Shown in pieces: positions 36,761 to 48,799 of a stretch of DNA of 64,000 nucleotides; positions within the stretch are counted from its first letter, which is position 1; each line of letters begins with the position of its first letter. The notes under the pieces were generated by a model. The model did not search any database. It was given only the letters and a program-made list of their open reading frames with translations, and was not told where the DNA came from. The translations under genes and the position numbers were made by a program. The stretch is taken from assembly GCF_047675955.1 (NCBI RefSeq), contig NC_132904.1, positions 65,839,435-65,903,434 of the forward strand, given 5' to 3'. The stretch is from Chlorocebus sabaeus. Its lineage: Eukaryota; Chordata; Mammalia; Primates; Cercopithecidae.

Positions 36761-37329
36761 AAAGAAAAAAAAAAGAGAGAATCTGGGGAACAAAAGTCAG
36801 TGATAAAGACTTTATAAACTCCTCTGGGCTTTTTTTTTTTTTTAATTAGTGGAGATATTATCTTTATAAAAATAGTTAAAATGTAGTTAAAGAATAGAAA
36901 ACAATGTATTAGCTATCTTTTATTGAATAACAATCACCTCAGAATTAATCCATTTGAAACAAGAGATTTTATCATCTCACACATTTTATGAGAGTCAGGA
37001 ATCTGGTAAAGGTTTAACTAAGGAGGTGTAGCTCAGGGTTTCTTGAAAAGTTACAACTAGTTGTTGGACCTGCCTGAAGTGTCTGAAGGCTTGATCAGGG
37101 CTGGAGGGTCTTCCTCAAAGCTCATTCATATGGCTCTTGGGAGGAAGCTTCACTTCATTATCTGGTGAGCCTCTCCTTAGATCTGGACATAACACAGCTT
37201 CTCCAAAAGTGAGTGAGCTGTGGGGCTGGAGGAAAGGGGGAAGAAAGAGAGAAAGAGAGAGGTTAAATATATAGTATCTGCTATAATCTAATCTCAGAAA
37301 TGACATATCAACAGTTAGTTTAATTTTCT

Positions 37330-38075
37330 TTTGTTCCAGGGTTATTGAGGTATGATTGACAAATGAAAATTGCATGTAATTGCAGCCATAAAAAAGGATG
37401 GGTTTGTGTCCTTTGTAGGGACATGGATGCAGCTGGAAACCATCATTCTTAGCAAACTATCACAAGAACAGAAAACCAAACACCGCATGTTCTCACTCAT
37501 AGGTGGGAACTGAACAATGAGATCACTTGGACTCGGGAAGGGGAACATCACATACTGGGGCCTATCATGGGGAGGGGGGAGGGGGGAGGGATGGCACTGG
37601 GAGTTATACTTGATGTAAATGACGAGTTGATGGGTGCTGACGAGTTGATGGGTGCAGCACACCAACATGGCACAAGTATACATATGTAACAAACCTGCAC
37701 GTTATGCACATGTACCCTAGAACTTAAAATATAATAATAATAATATTAATTAAAAAAAAGAAAATTGCATATATTTAATACATACAATGTAATGTTTAAT
37801 ATAGGCATATACTGAAAAATGAATGCCACAGTCAAGCTAATTAATATATCCATCACCTCACATATTTACCTTCGAGTGTATATGTGTGTGTTTCTGGTTG
37901 AAGGGAACACTTAAGATCTACTCTCAGCAGATTTCAAATATACAATAGATTATTCTTAACTATAGTTACCAAGCTATACATTAGATCTCCAGAATTTATT
38001 CATCTATAGCTGAAAGTCTGTACACCCTCAACAACATCTCCCTATTTCCCCCACTATCCAAGAGGTCCACCTCTT
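37330..38075 (-). mobile_element. Old L1 3' UTR, antisense, split by a young L1
   Basis: Reads gttattgaggtatgattgac before, and taatacatacaatgtaatg to ccatcacctcacatatttacc after, the young L1 tail at 37.4-37.8 kb. Typical of the 3' UTR of mammalian-wide L1 families in reverse. Confidence 0.7.
37376..37759 (+). mobile_element. Young Old World monkey-type L1, 3' end with target-site duplication
   Basis: Sense L1: last codons of ORF2, 3' UTR and A-rich tail, about 380 bp. It is flanked by the 11-bp duplication gaaaattgcat (37,365-37,375 and 37,760-37,770). It carries an 18-bp tandem duplication in the 3' UTR (gacgagttgatgggtgct) at about 37,621-37,656, as does the copy at 21.0 kb. Confidence 0.92.
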
Positions 38076-38639
38076 TCTTGTCCCACTCAAAATAATGAGG
38101 GGCTTAGCATGGCTGAGTGGCTGGGGAAGGCTAGGAGCAAGGAAGAAAGGCAGCGACACCCAGCAACTAGTGTTCTATACAGGTCAGGAAGCCAGGTGGT
38201 CATTCACTACACACTCACTTCCCCCCATGAGAGGAATTGCTTGCCAAAGGAGTTTTCTTGGCATTGAACGATGCTGCCTTAGGAAAAGGGTATCACTGCT
38301 AAAGGAAAAATGTTTCATTTTACTCTCTTCAATGCACCTACTCTCAGATTTTTTACTCCAACAATGTGCTAGAAATTTTTCACTGAACTCCCAGACTCAC
38401 GCAAGGGTTCTCTTGCTCATGAGTTGTTGTCAAAATCGATGCTGGTAGGCAGATGACAATAGAAAACTCTAATTCCATCATCTTGCTGACATAACTCCCC
38501 AACACTTCTGCCATGTTTTGTTGGTCACACAGAGCAGCCCTGGTATGATTGTGGGAGGGAATTATGTGAGGGTGTGAATATTGAGAAGGAGGGTGTCTTA
38601 GGGCCATCTTGAGACCTGCTATCATAAACTTCTAAAATA

Positions 38640-38825
38640 GTTTAAAATAAAAATAGATTAAAATATTATTTTAAAAGGTGTACAAGGAAACTTCTGAAGG
38701 TCATGACTGTGTTCATTAACTTAATTGTGGTGATGCTTTCATGCCTGTAAATGTATCTTAAGCTTATCAATTTATATTTAATATATAAATCTTATTGTGC
38801 ATCAATTCCTCAAAAAATATGACAA
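38640..38825 (+). mobile_element. Possible old L1 3' end
   Basis: taattgtggtgatgctttc followed by tcaatttatatttaatat and a caattcctcaa end recalls the 3' end of old mammalian L1 families. Diverged. Confidence 0.45.
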
Positions 38826-39149
38826 AATAATAACAAGAGTGCTCCATTACTTTTATTTGGGAAGGAGGACATGTGAAGAATATCTAGAGAAAAGTGGTAA
38901 TACCGGATGCCATGCTGCTTCAAATCACATTTATAATTCTTAATCTAACAGGAATGTATCAAGTGCCAACATTATGTCAGTTGTTATTCTAGACAATAGT
39001 GATATAGATATAAGATATAGCCCATATAAATTGACAGTCTGGAACAGGGAAGGAAATATAGAAATAAAACGTCTTTCTGAGTTCCCTTGTTTTACTTTTG
39101 GCAAGAAAAAATGTGAATCTTACATTTCCCAAGTGCTTAGCAACACTTA

Positions 39150-39400
39150 ATTTGGCTTCTCATTATCTTCAGTATAGAATCCAAAATCTTAGTCTGGCAT
39201 GCAGATCCTATATGGTCTGACTCTATCTTACTTCTTTATCATTCACTGAAACACTATCCACATTCTATATCTTAGTAGCAACGAATTGCTTGCATTTTTA
39301 AAATGCATTATGTTCTCTGTCACCACTATAAATTTTCACATGCTGTTCCATCTGGTTCAAATGACATGAACCCTCTATTTTCCTTCATCATATTATATTT
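39150..39400 (+). mobile_element. L2-like old repeat
   Basis: Sequence around gaatccaaaatcttagtctg and cacatgctgttccatctgg resembles the L2 3' region. Highly diverged; the upstream 38,826-39,149 shows nothing clear. Confidence 0.45.
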
Positions 39401-39432
39401 TCCTAAATAAGTCTTAAAGAGAGATATCATTG

Positions 39433-39508
39433 AGTCCAGCCTGGGCAACATGGCAAAACCCCATCTTTGCTAAAAATACAAAAAATTAGGCATGGTAGTG
39501 CACACTTA
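39433..39508 (+). mobile_element. Alu fragment
   Basis: About 75 bp of Alu left arm (tgagtccagcctgggcaac to atagtcccaac), truncated on both sides. Confidence 0.8.
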
Positions 39509-39868
39509 TAGTCCCAACTTTCTCCCACTTCCCCGGATAGCATTATGCAATTGTGTTGTTGCAGATGACAGAATTCTCTTCTTTTTTAAGGCTAAATAGT
39601 ATTCTATTGTGTATGCATCCCACATTTTCTTTATTCATTCATCTGTTGATTGACACCTATGTTGATTCTATAAAGTGGCTAATATGAATAGTGCTGCAGG
39701 AGACACGGGAATTCACACATAAATTTGACAAACTGATTTCAAACCTTTTGGGTCAATACTTACATGTTGGATCATATGGTAATTCTATTTTTAGTTTTTT
39801 GAGGAGCCACTGTAAAATTTTCCATAAGGGCAGTACTAATTTACATTTCTACCAACAGCGTACAAAGG
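39509..39868 (-). mobile_element. Old L1 ORF2 end, antisense
   Basis: Reversed ORF2: ttttttaaggctaaatagta, catctgttgattgacacc, atgttggatcatatgg, to accaacagcgtac. Many differences from young L1s. Confidence 0.75.
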
Positions 39869-41271
39869 TCTACTGCTGCAGGCTCTGTGAGACAGCCAAA
39901 AAACTCTGAGTCCCGGATGTGCAAGGGGGAATGTCTGCCCACAAACACACATCCTCACTGGGGAAACTGAAGGTCCAGTTCATGGCAGAAGGATTTGACC
40001 TTAACTGGAGCTGAAATACATTTAGAGAGCTGAGTGAAATAGAGGGGTAGAGGAATCAGCCAAAAGAGCCCTGTGGGCACTCTCAGCCCCCAGGAAAGCC
40101 ATTCCTGACTGTCAGTGGAATTGGGGAAAGACCACAGGGAGAAGGAAACTTTCAGTTTAACTTTGTAACAATTTCAACCAAATGCCAAGTTTCTTGGACA
40201 GAATCTGGGGGAGGAGACAAACAGGGAGTGCAGATATGAGGACAGAAACTGCAGCAGAGAGGGAGGCATGAAACCTGAAAAGTCGTGCTTGCATTCTCAG
40301 AGGGGAGGCTTGTAGCCTGGGACAAGTTCTCAGTCCTGCTCACTCACTGCCTGGAAAGAAACTCAGTGCTGTTAGGGGTGAATGGTGGAAGCTGGACTGG
40401 CCTTTCAAGCTGTGTGGGAGCTGGGTAAGGCCTGTCTTTGCCAGCTTTCTCCCACTCCCCTGGCAACCTGTATGACACAGCAGAGGCAGCCATAATCCCC
40501 CTGGGAACATAACCCCAGTGGCCTGAGAACCTCCCCTTCCCCCATAGGGGCCACAGCAAGCCCCGCCCAAGGAGGGGCTTATATCCTCCCTATACTACCA
40601 CAGCTTGTATCCTCCCTTCCTCCCTATACATCAGCTTGTGTCCTTCCTATACTACCACAGCTGATGTTCTTTTGAAAGTGCCACCTCCTGGCTGGAGGCC
40701 AACTAACAACAACAACAAAAAAAAAAACAGCACACTAAACAAAACTGTAAACAAGGACCCTAACAGAGTCCACTTCACTCCACTACTACCTCCATTGGAG
40801 CAGTTGCTAGTATCCACAGCTGAGAGACCTGAAGATGGATCACATCACAGGACTATTTGTAGACACTCCCCAGTACCAGTCGGGAGTCCAGTAGCCCTGC
40901 TGGGTGGCTGCGCAGAACAGAAATAACAATCTCTATAGTTCAGCTCTCAAGAAGCCCAATCCCTAGGGAAAGAGGGAAAGTACCACATGAAAGGAGCACC
41001 CCATGAGACAAAAGAATTTAAGGAGCAGCCCTTGAGCCCCAGATCTTCCCTCTTACCCCAGATCTTCCCTCATTATCCAAATGAGAAGGAACCAGAAGAA
41101 CAATTCTGGTAATATGACAAAACACTGTTTCATAACACCCCAAAAGATCACAATAACTCACCAGCAATAAATGTAAACCAAGAAGAAATCTCTGAATTGC
41201 CAGAAAAAGGATTCAGAAGGTCAATTTTTAAACTACTTAAGGTGGCACCAAAGAAAGGTGAATACCAAGCT
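39869..41271 (+). mobile_element. Older primate L1, 5' UTR and start of ORF1
   Basis: A GC-richer block than its surroundings. It resembles the 5' UTR of older primate L1 (L1PB or old L1PA): cataggggccacagcaagcc, tggctggaggccaactaac, caggactatttgtagacac. It then passes into the beginning of an ORF1 of that type (NQEEISELPEKGFRRS, with the expected Met near 41,170 changed). The 5' UTR contains three imperfect repeats at 40,578-40,660. The element stops at 41,271, so this is a 5' fragment, which is rarer than 3' fragments. Confidence 0.7.
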
Positions 41272-41560
41272 GCACAGCAGGAGGTGAATGGCAGGTTAGA
41301 GAGCATTACCGCCTGAGTTCTGCCTTCTGTCAGATCAGCCGGGCATTAGATTCTCACAGAGGTACGAACCCTATTGTGAATTACACATGTGAGGAGGATC
41401 TAGGTTGCGGGCTCCTTATCAGAACCTAACTAGTGCCTTATGTCCTGAGATGGGACAGTTTAATCCCGAAACCAACCGCAGCCTCTGCTCCCCTATCCCT
41501 GGAAAAACTGTCCTCCACAAATAAATTCCCTGGTGCCAAAAAGGTTGGAGATCATTGCAA
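41272..41560 (+). mobile_element. MER1/Charlie-type hAT transposon fragment
   Basis: cacagcaggaggtgaatggc through cattaccgcctgagttctgc and a right end near ggtgccaaaaaggttggag match what I remember of MER1 (Charlie3-derived). The left terminal inverted repeat is missing and an internal part is deleted. Confidence 0.7.
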
Positions 41561-42960
41561 TAAATAACTACTTTTCAAGTTCATCCTGCTTTCTTTTTGC
41601 TGGTTTGGTTGGTAATTGTGTTGGGGATGGGGCATGGCGGGTAGAATCTAAAACATGTTGAATTACTTCTTTTAACAAGACATGCCACTTACCCTCGCTT
41701 ACCTTAAAAGTGTCCTTCCCAATTACGTCTGTGGATGTAATGCTGAACACTTGCTTAATCACTTATTTGCTACTCTGATACTTGATTTCCCTTTTCAGTC
41801 TCTGGGTTGCTTTTTCTTAATTTTTGAGGTCTAATTTTTCTCTCCACTTTGAACACCAGTGGGCAGATTATTTGTATTCCCCATTGCACTGCAGGGCGCT
41901 CTGCTTTATCTGGCTATTCCTCAGAAATGAACAACAAAACAATTCCTGTCTTTTCCAGGAGAGGCAGCACGTCTTGCTAAGTGCTGTGCTTCTCACAGGA
42001 CCTGACACTATGTGTCTACATCATGGGAAAGCACCCTACAGCTGCTAAAAATTCTATCATTTGGAATGGCCTTGAATTACTTTAATAGAACTTCTTTTTG
42101 TCTTAATATTGTAGTAGGTCTAAAATATTCCCAGAAAATGATTCTCAAACTTCCTCTGAGAAATGTATGGATTTTAAAATCTATGTTGGTGTCTTACATT
42201 CTTTACTCAGAAATTATCTTATTTTTTAATTTTAATTCTTCTTATTTAAATTTTTTTTTCTTCTTATGTCTTTAGGATTTTGACAACATACATTTATTGT
42301 TCTTCATAGAATGTCTTTTCCAGGCTTGAAGTTTATTTTCTAAAACATTCATTACATTCTACAATCAGTGATTACAAATACTTGTATGTTAAGTGTGTCT
42401 TTAAAGAATTATCATTTAAAATAAAAATTGTACAATATAGCCCTTAGACTCAAATGTCTTACAATCTACTTCTCTTTCATATTAGCAAAATCTTCATATT
42501 TTATAAATACAGAAGAACTCACATTCAGAATTCATGAAAGAGTAAGCAAAACTTGAGTCCAAACAGGTTTTTTCACTACAACACAGCTCCTAATATTGGT
42601 GAGACTATCTAGTAAGGGCTAAGATCACAGGCTTCAACACCATAGGGTCCCTGAACTTGACTTTATTTCTTGGCCTTGTTATCATCTCAAATCTGGAATA
42701 GCTGCCCCAAAATTGCAAATGGCTGAATGATCACTAACATCTCTACTGAATTTTTCCTGTACAGAGGTTAATTACTGAAACTTTTTCCCCTTCTCTAATT
42801 TTATCCAATGAGTAGCTCCTACAAGGTGTTTGAAAAACTCTAGATTGAGTCAAAATTTGTAAAACAGAAACTGTTTCATCATGAAAATGACATAGTTATT
42901 TTCTGAGTATGACATCTCACACAGCAAAATCAGGAATGAAAACTTCTTGACTTCACATTT
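41561..42960. other. Non-coding DNA, no feature recognised
   Basis: AT-rich single-copy-looking sequence. Open frames are short (up to 87 codons) with no family resemblance; the stretch near 42,220-42,270 is a T-rich run. Confidence 0.5.
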
Positions 42961-43430
42961 TTTAAAAAGACAAAGAGAACAAGTGTTGATGAGGCTATGA
43001 AGAAACATAAACTCTGGTACATTGCTGATGAAAGTGTAAATTAGTATAGCCATTATGGAAAAAAAAGTATGGAGGTTCCTCAAAATATCAAAAATAGAAT
43101 ACCATAAGATCCAGCAATCCCACTTCTGGGATTATATCAAAAGGAAATGAAATCAGTATGCCAAAAAGATGTCTACACAACCATATTCATAGCTACATTA
43201 TTCACAATATCCAAGAGGTGGAAAAAATACAGGTGTCCATTGACAGATTAATAGATAAAGAAAATGTGGTACATACACACAAATACTACTCAACCCTAAA
43301 AATGAAGGAAATCCTGTTATTTTTGACAATATGAGTGAACTTAGAGGACATTATGCTTAAGTGAAAAAAGGCACAGAAAGACAACTACTGTATACTCTCA
43401 TTTATATGTGAAATCTAAAAAAAAGTTCAT
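42961..43430 (+). mobile_element. Old L1 ORF2 end
   Basis: Sense, diverged: acattgctgatgaaagtg, ccagcaatcccacttctggg, ggataaag-like and actctcatttatatgtg, in L1 order. No reading frame survives. Confidence 0.75.
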
Positions 43431-43899
43431 AATATATTATAAAATAAAATGAGTGCTATAAAAATTACTTACAATATAATCGCACTTTTAAAAACATATC
43501 ATATGAAGATATTTATTCCCTTTGCCTAGTTGGCTCTTCCTCTACTTTCAAGAGGCAATTTGAATGTTCTTTTCTCAGTAATGAGTTTTCTACTCACCTT
43601 GTCTAAGTTAGTGCCCTTGTGATAGGCTTTCATTGCTTCTACTACATAGCAGGCAATCATCCTGGTTTTTGAGACACATCGGTACGCAAATCTGGTAAAG
43701 ATCCCTGACTTTGTGGTGCTAGGTGCTAACAATCTTTTTTTATTTTTTTTCCTTTTTTGGGGGGTGGCCAGGTGTGAGACAGTCTCACAGTCTCACTCTG
43801 TTGCCTAAGCTGGAGTGCAGTGGCACAGTCTTGGGTCACTGCAACCTCCGCCTCCCAAGTTCAAGCAATTCTCATGCCTCAGTCTCCCAAGTAGCTGGG

Positions 43900-44253
43900 T
43901 GTATTAGTCCATTTTCATACTGCTGACAAAGATATACCTGAAACTGGGTAATTTATGAAAGAAAGAGGTTTAATGGACTTACAGTTCCACGTGACTGGGG
44001 AGGCCTCACAGTCATGGCAGAAGGTGAAAGTCATGTCTCATATGGTGGCAGACAAGAGAAGAGAGCTTGTGCAGGGAAACTCCCATTTTAAAAACCGTCT
44101 GATCTCCTTAGACTTATTCACTATCATGAGAACTGCATAGGAAACACCAGCCCCTATGATTCAATAACCTTCCACCAGGTTCTTCCCATGTGGGAATTGT
44201 GGACGTTACAATTCATGATGAGATTTGAGTGAGGACAGAGCCAAGCCATATCA
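43900..44253 (-). repeat. MaLR 3' LTR
   Basis: On + reads tgtattagtccattttcata to agccaagccatatca, the reverse of a THE1/MST LTR; about 354 bp. Confidence 0.92.
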
Positions 44254-45797
44254 TTCTGCCCCTGATCCCTCCTAAATCTCATGTCCTCACATTTCAAAAC
44301 CAGTTATACCTTCCCAACAGTCCCTCAAAGTCTTAACTCATTTCAGCATTAACTTAGAAGTCCACAGTCCAAAGTATCATCTGAGACAAGGCAAGTCCCT
44401 TCCACCTATGAGCCAATAAAATCAAAAGCAAGTTAGTTACTTCCTACATACAATGGGGGTACAGGCATTGAGTAAAGAGAGCCATTCCAAATGGGAGAAA
44501 TTGGCCAAAACAAAGGGGCTACAGATTCCATGTAAGTCCAAAAACCAGCAGGGCAGTCAAATCTTAAAGTTCCAAAAAGATCTCCTTTGACTCCTTGTCT
44601 CACATTCAGGTCAAACTGATGCAAGAGGTGGATTCCCATGGTCTTGGGCAGTTCTGCCTCTGTGGTTTTGCAGGGTATAGGCTCCCTCCTGACTGCTTTC
44701 ATGGGCCAGAATTGAGTGTCTTCAGCTTTTCCAGGTGCACAGTGCAAGCTGTTGGTGGATCTGCCTTTCTGGGGTCTGGAGGACTGTGGCTCTCTTCTCA
44801 CAGCCCCAATAGGTGATGCCCCAGTAGGGACTCTGTGTGGGTCTCTGGCCCCATATTTCCCTTCCACACTGCCTGCGATAGCAGAGCTTCTCCAAGAGGA
44901 CCCCACCCCTGCAGCAAATTTCTGCCTGGGATTTCAGGCATCCTCTGAAATCTAGGTGGAGGTTCCCAAGCCTCAGTTCTTGACTTCTGTACACCCACAG
45001 GCTCAACACCCTGTGGAAGCTGCCAAGGCTTGGGGATTCCAACCTCTGAAGAAACAGCTCAAGCTGTGCCTTGGTCCCTTTTAGTCTGAGTGGAGCAGCT
45101 GGGATAGATGGCACCAAATCCCCTGACTGCACACAGCAAAGAGACCCTGGGCCTGGCCCATGAAACCATTTTGTCTTCCTAAACCTGCCAGCCTGTGATG
45201 GCAGGGGCTGCTTCAAAGGTCTCTGACATGCCCTGGAGACATTTTCCCCATTGTCTTGGTGATTAACATATGGCTCCTCATTACTCAGGTAAATTTCTGC
45301 AGCCAGCTTGAATTTTACCTCATTATCAGGCTACAAATTTTCTGAACTTTTATGCTCTGCTTCCTTTTTAAAATGGAATGCTTTTAATAGCACCTAAGTC
45401 ACATCTTGAAACCTTTGCTGCTTAGAAATTTCTTCTGCCAGATACCCTAAATCATCTCTCTCAAGTTCAAAGTTTTACAGATCTCTATCAGGCAAGAGCC
45501 AAATGCTGCATCTCTTTGCTAAAACATAACAAGAGTCACTTTTGCTCCACTTTCTAACAAGTTTCTCATCTCCATCTGAGAGCCCCTCAACCTGAATTTC
45601 ACTGTCCATATCATTATCAGCATTTTGGTCAAAGCCATGCAACAAACCTCTGGGGAGTTCCAAATTTCCCACATTTTTCTGTCTTTTTCTGAGCCCTTCA
45701 AACTGTTCCAACCTCCGCCTGATACCCAGTTCCAAAGTTGATTCTGTATTTTTGGGTATCTTTTCAGCAACACCCCACTGTCCTGGTACCAATTTAC

Positions 45798-46155
45798 TCT
45801 ATTAGTCTGTTTTCATACTGCTGAGAAAGACATACTTGAGACTGGAAATTTACAAAAGAAAGAGGTTTAATAGACTCACAGTTCCACATGGCTGGGGAGG
45901 CCTCACAATCATGGTGGAAGGTGAAACACATGTCTCACGTGGTGGCAGACAAGAGAAGAGATCTTGTGTAGGGCAACTCCCATTTTTACAACCATCAAAT
46001 CTCCTGAGACTTACTGACTATCATAAGAACAGCATACGAAAGATCCACTTCCGTGATTCAAGTACCTCTCACCAGGTTCCTCCCATGACATGTGGGAATT
46101 GTGGAAGTTACAATTCAAGATGAGATTTCGTGGGGGACACAGTGAAACCATATCA
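45798..46155 (-). repeat. MaLR 5' LTR
   Basis: On + reads attagtctgttttcatactg to gtgaaaccatatca; about 358 bp. It differs from the 3' LTR at many positions, so the insertion is old. Confidence 0.92.
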
Positions 46156-46714
46156 CTGGAATTAGAGGTATGTGCCACCATGCCCAGCTAATTTTTGTAT
46201 TTTTAGCAGAGACAGGGTTTCGCCATGTTGGCCAGGCTGGTCTTGAACTCTGGCCTCAAGTGATCCACCCACTTCAACCTCCCAAAGTGCTGAGATTGCA
46301 GGCAAAAGCCACTGAACCAGGCCTTGTGGTGCTAATAATCTAACAAGAGCATGATTCGAGAGGGCATCCAATAATGGTTAACATAATAAATATGTAAATT
46401 TTATTATGACTTAGAAAGGAATGCACTCTATAAAAATATGAGAGTAAGAAAAAGTTGGGAGTACTAGGTGCACTTTTAAATATGATGGTCAAGGTAGAAA
46501 TCTTTGATGTGGTCACTACTGAGCAAGAAAGTATGCTTCTGTTAGTAGTGGGAAGAAACTCAGAGGTTGGAATATAAAGTATTTATCTCCTCTAATTTAT
46601 TTTCATGGCTTTTGTAGAAGTCATTTGTTAGAGTGAGTTAGAAAATGCAGAAATGTTGTTTAGTCCTGTGACTATGTACATGTGTGTAATACCATGCAGC
46701 ACCTTGAAGAATTT

Positions 46715-47190
46715 GATGTTAACAGTGGAGGGTGGCCACGTTCTTGGCGTCTTGAACAAAGGATTGGACAAAACGCACAAACAAAGAAAGGAAGGAAGGC
46801 ATGAAGGGATTTATTGAAAATGAAAGTACACTCCACAGTGTGGAATCAGCCTGAATATAGAGGCTCAAAGGCCCTGTTACAGAGTTTTTGTGAGTTTAAA
46901 TACCTACTACTTGGGGTATGCTGTATGTAAATGAAGAGGATCAAGTAAAGTTACAAAGTTGTTTACTCGGTGTATGCCTTATGGAGAGGGTATTTATTTC
47001 CTCTCATAGCTGAAATGTGGATCAGCCTTATGTTCCCTGCCTCCAAACCCTATTTTCCTGCCTCAATGGCAGCCCTTCATATTTTAATAACCCATTTTCT
47101 GAAAAAAATTCCATCACCTTGTCCAGTGCAGGTACATCACTGGAGGACTTTACAGCATCCCAATCAGAAGGAGCATGCTATAAATTCTTT
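46715..47190 (-). mobile_element. Probable solo LTR (ERV1-like)
   Basis: On the - strand an AATAAATCCCTTCATGCC polyadenylation region is followed by a U5-like end, ccaccctccactgttaaca, as in several class I LTRs. The 5' boundary is unclear and I see no internal retroviral sequence. Sequence between 46,341 and 46,714 shows nothing clear. Confidence 0.5.
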
Positions 47191-47239
47191 ACTTTGTTAA
47201 ATTCCTTGTAGAAACGGTACAGCGTATTATAGTCATTAA

Positions 47240-47465
47240 AATTAAAGACACTGGAACCAGACTGCCTGGATTTAAATTCAAGACCTGCCATTTGCTGGCT
47301 ATATGACTTTCATTAACTTATTAACCTCTCTGTGGCTCAGAGAAGTTATTTTATCTGTAAGTCTGCTTATCTGTAAACTGGGCATAAAATGGTACCATCC
47401 TGACCGTGGTTTTAGGATTAAATGAGAATGCAATACAGTAATACGTTTCTGGAAAATAAATGCTA
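47240..47465 (+). mobile_element. MIR
   Basis: Core MIR order: ggaaccagactgcctgg, tgccatttgctggctatatg, acctctctgtggctcag, atctgtaaactgggc, aggattaaatgag. Diverged as expected for this old SINE. Confidence 0.75.
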
Positions 47466-47501
47466 CGTACTTTTTGTTGTTTCTATTATCTTGAAACCAT
47501 T

Positions 47502-47535
<34 letters not shown>
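47502..47535. repeat. (TG)n microsatellite
   Basis: About 17 TG units without interruption. From here to 48,380 I see no gene; one 110-codon open frame (47,460-47,792) runs across the repeat and looks like chance. Confidence 0.95.
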
Positions 47536-47536
<1 letters not shown>

Positions 47537-48379
47537 AGTCAACACTCTGAAATTAAGTAACTGTGGAGGAAGACATAAGGGATCTCTACACAGGAATGCC
47601 TTGATTTCTGAAAAGAACCTGGGTTGGTGCATGAAAAAGTGTGTAAAAACTGAGAAAATGAGTTTTAGTGGAAGAAAGAAGTTGGAGAGGAAAAAACAGG
47701 AGACAGGGCTTAAGAGGCAGTGGTTATGGCGGAGATGTGAGCAGTCCACAAGGGTAACGAATGGGGAACAGCTGCGTAAAGGTGAAGGGTGATTCTAATA
47801 TACTTAGTATCTCACAAATGAAGAACAATGTGGGGCATGCCTGAAGTTCTGATAAGACTCACAAAGCACTTCCTGATAGGACCTCTGTCTACCTTTCTAG
47901 TCACATTTTTTTACTCCTCACCCTTTCTCTTTTACCTCTGAATATACAAAAACCTTTGTGAACCTAGACTTGCTATTCTTTGTTCAGCCTTAATATTAGA
48001 GCTAGGTTGTTTATTTTTTTCCAAATAATTTCCATCTGCTCTTTCTTGTAGAACACTCATACATGTAATTCGAGATTGACCTTATATACTATTTCCCTGT
48101 AAAATCTTTACTTGCTACCTCCAATAGATATTGATGATCATGCTCTCAGGTTTCATGAGTTTTGTGAACATCTGTGAGGTACAATGACCTTGTTATCATT
48201 TTATAATAATGATTCCATTGCATTTTATATCCTCTACTAGACAAGGAATTAACTAGTGTTTTTGTTTTCATTTACATTTCTCAGCATATAACATGGAGTC
48301 AGGCACATGACTGTACCCAGAAAAACTTGTTGGCTGACACTGATAGTATGTTCATGAGAACTCAATGAAAACTTGCCTA

Positions 48380-48688
48380 TGGCCAGGCATGGTGGCTCAC
48401 ACCAGTAATCCCAGCACTTTGGGGGGCCAAGGCAGGTGGATCTCCCGAACTCAGGAATTTGAGACCAGCCTGAGTAACAGAGAGAAACCCTGTTTCTACT
48501 AAAAATACAAAAAATTAGCTGGCCATGGTGGGGTATGCCTGTGTCACAACTACTCAGGAGGCTGAGGTGGGAGGATTGCTTAAGCCCAGGAGGCAGAGGT
48601 TGCTGTGAGCCGAGATGATGCCACTGCAGTCCAACATGAGTGACAGAGTGAGACCCCATCTCAAAAAAACAAGGGAAAAGAAAAGAAA
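48380..48688 (+). mobile_element. Alu, sense
   Basis: ggccaggcatggtggctcac to gagaccccatctc plus an A-rich tail. Likely target duplication gaaaacttgcc before and gaaagcttgcc after. Confidence 0.95.
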
Positions 48689-48799
48689 GCTTGCCCACAC
48701 AAAATTGATACTGCACTGTGCACTGCCTGTACAACTGGAAAGATTTATCATCAAACTATAATTTTCATAACGAATCAGAGTTGAAACTAATAGCTCATA

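Larger units (their letters stand above)
36900..38635. mobile_element. Old LTR-type interspersed repeat, split
   Basis: The segment 36,900-37,240 (atttatcatctcacac to ggctggagggtcttcc) and 38,500-38,635 (cttctgccatgttttgttgg to gggccatcttgagacc) look like two ends of one old interspersed element that I recall as LTR/MaLR-like. L1 material lies between them. Name and orientation are unsure. The 425 bp at 38,076-38,500 hold nothing I can identify. Confidence 0.4.
43900..46155 (-). mobile_element. MaLR provirus (MST/THE1-type), two LTRs
   Basis: A non-autonomous ERVL-MaLR element in antisense. LTRs lie at 43,900-44,253 (3' LTR) and 45,798-46,155 (5' LTR), with a 1.54 kb internal region between them. 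The internal region begins on the - strand with ttggtaccaggacagtgggg, the usual MaLR start, and the open stretches near 45,475-45,792 are typical of MST/THE1 internal sequence rather than host genes. A 5-bp target duplication (CTGGG/CTGGA) lies in the host Alu. Confidence 0.9.
43735..46323 (-). mobile_element. Alu, antisense, split by a MaLR provirus
   Basis: Left half 43,735-43,899 (to gtagctggg), right half 46,156-46,323 (from ctggaattagagg to ccactgaaccaggcc). Together they make one Alu of normal length. Its own target duplication is visible outside: ttgtggtgctaggtgctaac (43,711) and ttgtggtgctaataatc (46,324), the left copy having a 7-bp repeat. Confidence 0.9.

Noticed and set aside
44722..45216. 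164- and 157-codon frames on the - strand at 44.4-45.2 kb
   Set aside because: They fall in the MaLR internal region and resemble its usual decayed sequence, not a host gene.
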